The notes beneath the pieces were generated by a model. That model was given only the letters and a program-made list of their open reading frames with translations. It ran no database searches and had not been told where the DNA came from. DNA of 64,000 bases from positions 248,001 through 312,000 of the forward strand of contig NZ_ML660020.1 in assembly GCF_007004645.1 (NCBI RefSeq), given 5' to 3'. Each line of letters starts with the position of its first letter. Position 1 is the first letter of the stretch. The stretch is from Aliiroseovarius halocynthiae. GTDB taxonomy: Bacteria > Pseudomonadota > Alphaproteobacteria > Rhodobacterales > Rhodobacteraceae. Below, piece by piece: positions 61,056-64,000 of the stretch. The translations under genes and the position numbers were made by a program.

Positions 61056-62054
61056 TTAATCTGGCGCAGAAGGCAGGGCCCGCTGTGAATTGCGTACCGC
61101 ATCGGCAAACGATTCTGGATCATCCACGTGCACACAGATTTTGTCTGACATCCGCGAGAAGCCGTGGGTGAAACTGATCTGCGACGGATGCGACAATGTT
61201 ATCACCACGTTCTGCTGCTCCATACCCGGCAATAAGGCCAACTGTAGGGCATCCGATGGCACAGAGGACACTACGTCAATTGCGACGATGGATTCGTAGC
61301 GAACCGAGACCGACCCGAATAGTCCACTTCGCAGGTGAAGCTGGTCATGCGCTGCGACGTGTGGACGGCGCGACAATGCCCGCGCATGACCGATCAAGAA
61401 CACACACAGCATCAAGCTTGATCCTGTCAGAACCCAGGCAAACAGCTCCGAGATCAAAGCGGCCGCGAAATGCACCGCAACGGCTTCCAGCAGGACAACG
61501 CTTGCCAACGCACACAGAATTGCCCCGAATCCAGTGGATTGGTGACTGCTGAACTGGTCAATCCGAAGTGAGACGGGTTTGGGTGCCCAGAAGCAATAGA
61601 GCAGCGATGCGATTTCGGATGCGAATATCTGTGCGACACGCTTGTTTTTCAAAACATGAAGGGATGACGCCTGTAGCCGTGTGTACAGATCTGAACTGCT
61701 TTGCTTGGGAAGCGTCCAAAGCCCATAAGCGAGCCCCGCGACGACCGCCAGCTCGATCGCAATTGGTAACCCGACAGAGAGATGTTCAAACACCTGGCGA
61801 TTGTCGACAGGAAGCGTAAGCCAAGCCACCCCAAGTGCGATTGCAAAGACAAGCGCAAAGGCCCATCTGGGAAGGTCGCGCTTTCGGGAACAAAACCAGT
61901 AAGCAAAGGGAGCTGTGATCAAGAAGTCCAGCGTGACCGCAGTCGCAAATGCTGGGCTGGTTTGAGCAAGCTGTGTCATTGCCAAGAATGCCGATACAGC
62001 CACGATGCCACACGCCAAGAGTTCGGGCCAGAATACAGAGTTCGCGTTTCTCAT
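61056..62054 (-). CDS. Multi-helix membrane protein of unknown function
   Basis: A 332-residue membrane protein. ATG at 62054 (MRNANSVFWPELLACG) has GAGGG eight bases upstream and is preferred over the opening at 62105. Seven or so hydrophobic segments fall between residues 8 and 230, and the C-terminal 85 residues are soluble and beta-rich, starting LHLRSGLFGSVSVRYESIVA, somewhat like bacterial PH domains. The gene lies between ccoG and the ccoP terminator and has somewhat lower GC than its neighbours. A role in oxidase biogenesis is possible but there is no sequence evidence. Confidence 0.7.
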   Translation of the reverse strand: MRNANSVFWPELLACGIVAVSAFLAMTQLAQTSPAFATAVTLDFLITAPFAYWFCSRKRDLPRWAFALVFAIALGVAWLTLPVDNRQVFEHLSVGLPIAIELAVVAGLAYGLWTLPKQSSSDLYTRLQASSLHVLKNKRVAQIFASEIASLLYCFWAPKPVSLRIDQFSSHQSTGFGAILCALASVVLLEAVAVHFAAALISELFAWVLTGSSLMLCVFLIGHARALSRRPHVAAHDQLHLRSGLFGSVSVRYESIVAIDVVSSVPSDALQLALLPGMEQQNVVITLSHPSQISFTHGFSRMSDKICVHVDDPESFADAVRNSQRALPSAPD

Positions 62055-62154
62055 CGATCGTCCCTCAATCCATAAATCTACCATTTGCAGAATGGAACGT
62101 GACAACTCCCCCGATAAAAGTCACGCAATTCATTTTGGGACACTCGAATAGGCA

Positions 62155-62184
62155 AAAACCCGGATGCGTTGGCACCCGGGTTTT
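62155..62184. terminator. Bidirectional hairpin between ccoP and the membrane gene
   Basis: AAAACCCGG (62155-62163) and CCGGGTTTT (62176-62184) make a nine-pair stem with flanking thymines on both strands, the pattern of an intrinsic terminator. It lies about 140 bases past the ccoP stop. Confidence 0.75.
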
Positions 62185-62194
62185 CAATTAGGAC

Positions 62195-62241
62195 GGCACC
62201 GACCTCGGAGAAACGCGCGAACAGGATCAGAGGTCGGTGCC
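62195..62241 (-). terminator. Second stem-loop downstream of ccoP
   Basis: GGCACCGACCTC (62195-62206) and GAGGTCGGTGCC (62230-62241) are a perfect 12-bp inverted repeat around a 23-base loop. Between it and ccoP lies GC-rich DNA with a TTGGCCAA core at 62309-62316. It may end or stabilise the cco message. Confidence 0.55.
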
Positions 62242-62325
62242 TTTGACCGGGGAGTGAGGCCCCGGATCTTGGGCTGCCCCGGCGCAGCTGCGCGAGGGCA
62301 AATTTCTTTGGCCAAAGGCCGAGGC

Positions 62326-63198
62326 TTATTCGCCGCCACCCAGCTGGTGGACATATGCCGACACAGCGTTGATCTGACTGTCAGTCAGCTTGCCGCTCCA
62401 GGCTGGCATCACGCCATAGGGGCCTTCCGACACGATCGAGGTGATCGTGTCTTTGTCGTCGCCGAACAGCCAGATCGCGTCGGTCAGGTTCGGCGCACCT
62501 TGGCTGCGATCACCCGTGCCATCTTCCATGTGGCAGGACGAGCAGTTATCGGCGAAGACGACAGCACCATCCGCAACCAACGACATGTCAGCAGCATCTT
62601 TGGTCTCTGGCGACAGCGACATGGCATAGGCCACGACCTGTGCGATTTCTTCGTCGCTCAGATAGTCGTCGCCAAAGGCGGGCATCTCGGAATAACGCGT
62701 GTCGTCGTCATCTTCCGAACGAATGCCGTGGGCAACAGTTGTCTGGATATCTTCCAGCGCACCGCCCCAAAGCCAGTCATTGTCCAACAGGTTGGGATAG
62801 CCAACGTTACCAGCTGCTCCCGAACCGTGACACTGCGAACACCAGGTGGCGAAGGTCGCACGGCCCGACTGAATGGCATAGTTGTGCAGATCCGAACCTT
62901 GCTCCAGTGCAGTCAAGTCAGCGGAAGCCAGTTGAGCTTCCAGTTCGCTGTTCATGCCCTTGAAGCGGTCGATCTCGTCAGCAACTTCCGCACGGGTCGA
63001 GAAGCCAAGGTAACCAGCCGTGGCCCCTTTGATCATCGGCCATGCAGGATAGGCGATTGTGTACCAGATCCCCCAAACGATGGTCAGGTAGAACACCCAG
63101 ACCCACCAACGAGGCAGCGGGTTGTTAAACTCCTGAATGCCGTCCCATTCGTGGCCCGTCGTTTCGGGCTCTTTCTTTTCAACAGGTTTTTTACTCAT
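62326..63198 (-). CDS. ccoP: Cytochrome cbb3 oxidase subunit III, diheme CcoP
   Basis: A 290-residue membrane-anchored cytochrome. ATG at 63198 begins [15 protein letters not shown], followed by one helix ([20 protein letters not shown] near residue 32). Two heme sites are CSQCHG near 123 and CSSCHM near 220, each with a downstream methionine ligand ([10 protein letters not shown] and [10 protein letters not shown]). It passes electrons from soluble cytochromes to CcoO and CcoN. Last structural gene of the oxidase operon; two stem-loops follow. Confidence 0.96.
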   Translation of the reverse strand: MSKKPVEKKEPETTGHEWDGIQEFNNPLPRWWVWVFYLTIVWGIWYTIAYPAWPMIKGATAGYLGFSTRAEVADEIDRFKGMNSELEAQLASADLTALEQGSDLHNYAIQSGRATFATWCSQCHGSGAAGNVGYPNLLDNDWLWGGALEDIQTTVAHGIRSEDDDDTRYSEMPAFGDDYLSDEEIAQVVAYAMSLSPETKDAADMSLVADGAVVFADNCSSCHMEDGTGDRSQGAPNLTDAIWLFGDDKDTITSIVSEGPYGVMPAWSGKLTDSQINAVSAYVHQLGGGE

Positions 63199-63233
63199 TG
63201 CCGCAACTCCTTTTGAGCTGAGCGCCCGGGACA

Positions 63234-63410
63234 TCAGTCCCGGTCACCGGCAGGTTTGTCTTCGTGGCGGAAGGGGATGTTCGCAATGTCCTTGTGGATC
63301 TTGTTGGATCCCGGTCGGAACGCAAACAGTGCTGCCCCGACGAAAAAGGCGAACATCGCGATCAGGAACCAGCTGTCAGCGAAGGCTCGCATAATGCCAT
63401 AGGTGTCCAT
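63234..63410 (-). CDS. ccoQ: Cytochrome cbb3 oxidase subunit IV, CcoQ
   Basis: A 58-residue single-helix subunit read directly from the [23 protein letters not shown], then [16 protein letters not shown] and a charged tail ending PAGDRD. An in-frame ATG directly before it (63413) is an alternative; GGAG is five or eight bases upstream. Small size, position between ccoO and ccoP, and the FRPGS element identify CcoQ, which stabilises the complex. Confidence 0.92.
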   Translation of the reverse strand: MDTYGIMRAFADSWFLIAMFAFFVGAALFAFRPGSNKIHKDIANIPFRHEDKPAGDRD

Positions 63411-63422
63411 CATCCCTACTCC

Positions 63423-64000
63423 TTACCGGCTTGCGTCAGGTGTGAAGGTCGAGAAGTCGACCAGAGTACCCAACATCTGCATATAGGCGATCAGAGCGTC
63501 CATTTCGGACACACCCGGCTTGCCATCGAAATTGCGCGCTTGCGCTTTCGGATAACGAGCCTGGAGCGCATCGACGTCCGAATTGTCGCCGTCCGGGTCA
63601 GCTTGGCTAAGCCAGTCTGCTTCCGCATTCGCGATCTGTTCGTCAGTGTAAGGCACACCCACGATCCGGTTCGTCTTCATCACATCCTGGATGTATTTCG
63701 GCTCGATCAACTTATCCAAAAGGAAAGCGTATTTCGGCATCACCGATTCCGGCACGACCGACTGCGGATCCGCCAAGTGGTCCACATGCCATTCGTCCGA
63801 GTAGCGGCCACCGACGCGGGCAAGGTCAGGCCCTGTCCGCTTCGACCCCCACTGGAACGGGTGGTCGTACTGGCTTTCAGCTGCAAGGCTATAGTGGCCA
63901 TAACGCTCTACCTCGTCGCGCATCGGGCGGATCATCTGCGAGTGACAGACATAGCAGCCCTCGCGCACATAGATGTTCCGGCCCTCAAGCTCGAGCGGCG
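63423..64000 (-). CDS. ccoO: Cytochrome cbb3 oxidase subunit II, CcoO (5' part beyond the window)
   Basis: The C-terminal 190 or so residues of the monoheme subunit. The heme site [15 protein letters not shown] is near the right edge, and the open frame continues past it ([10 protein letters not shown]). Conserved parts are [19 protein letters not shown] and MPKYAFLLD, with the methionine ligand in SVMPKY. It accepts electrons from CcoP. ccoN would be expected right of the window. The stop is 10-13 bases before ccoQ. Confidence 0.95.
   Translation of the reverse strand, partial: PLELEGRNIYVREGCYVCHSQMIRPMRDEVERYGHYSLAAESQYDHPFQWGSKRTGPDLARVGGRYSDEWHVDHLADPQSVVPESVMPKYAFLLDKLIEPKYIQDVMKTNRIVGVPYTDEQIANAEADWLSQADPDGDNSDVDALQARYPKAQARNFDGKPGVSEMDALIAYMQMLGTLVDFSTFTPDASR

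Noticed and set aside
1-64000. tRNA, rRNA, CRISPR, insertion sequence or prophage
   Set aside because: No repeat-spacer array, transposase, integrase or structural phage gene, and no cloverleaf-like segment noticed in the short intergenic gaps. A tRNAscan run would be decisive.

Overview
The window looks like a chromosomal segment of a marine-type alphaproteobacterium of the Rhodobacterales (Roseobacter group). This is inferred from GC-rich coding sequence of about 60 percent, hisS-hisZ-hisG with a short HisG plus HisZ, a complete ccoOQP/ccoGHIS cytochrome cbb3 region with an FnrL-type site, a Hint-domain protein, DUF1523 and DUF6638 proteins, and intergenic palindromes of the kind common in roseobacters. 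Genus cannot be fixed from sequence reading alone. I saw no rRNA, tRNA, CRISPR array, insertion sequence or prophage.

Layout. 1-8405: 3' end of murJ, a rhomboid-like protein without catalytic residues, trpS, a CDGSH/ferredoxin protein with a DUF2461 gene, hisS-hisZ-hisG and slyX. 8582-12503: dnaE and a VOC-family gene. 12716-22717: a purine operon, xdhABC followed by a BMP-type nucleoside/purine ABC transporter with a six-helix potassium-channel gene inserted before the binding protein. 22799-28420: aldo/keto reductase, FAD amino-acid oxidase-like protein, histone-deacetylase-like amidohydrolase and an NDP-forming acyl-CoA synthetase fused to a GNAT domain. 28511-31697: copper efflux (cueR, copA, and a divergent CopZ-like chaperone). 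31740-37238: oligopeptide transporter oppABC with a fused double ATPase. 37576-40957: deoC and a tandem-domain aldehyde dehydrogenase. 41164-42261: an orphan Hint-domain protein behind AT-rich DNA.

42265-50448 is the most unusual part. Eleven tightly packed genes run leftward and encode a long coiled-coil protein, an unclassified 389-residue protein, an AAA+ ATPase, a DUF6638 protein, DUF1523, an acidic 75-residue protein and five small membrane proteins. No member has an assigned function that I recognise. The arrangement suggests a membrane-associated ATPase-driven machine and is my candidate for an undescribed system.

50651-64000: an M20 peptidase, the ybbP-ybbA transporter divergent from tesA, a LuxR-type regulator with an atypical receiver, ccoS-ccoI-ccoH-ccoG, a membrane protein of unknown function, and ccoP-ccoQ-ccoO running off the right edge. 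ccoGHIS supplies copper and maturation factors to the oxidase. copA/cueR handles cytoplasmic copper excess, so the window carries two functionally distinct copper P-type ATPases.
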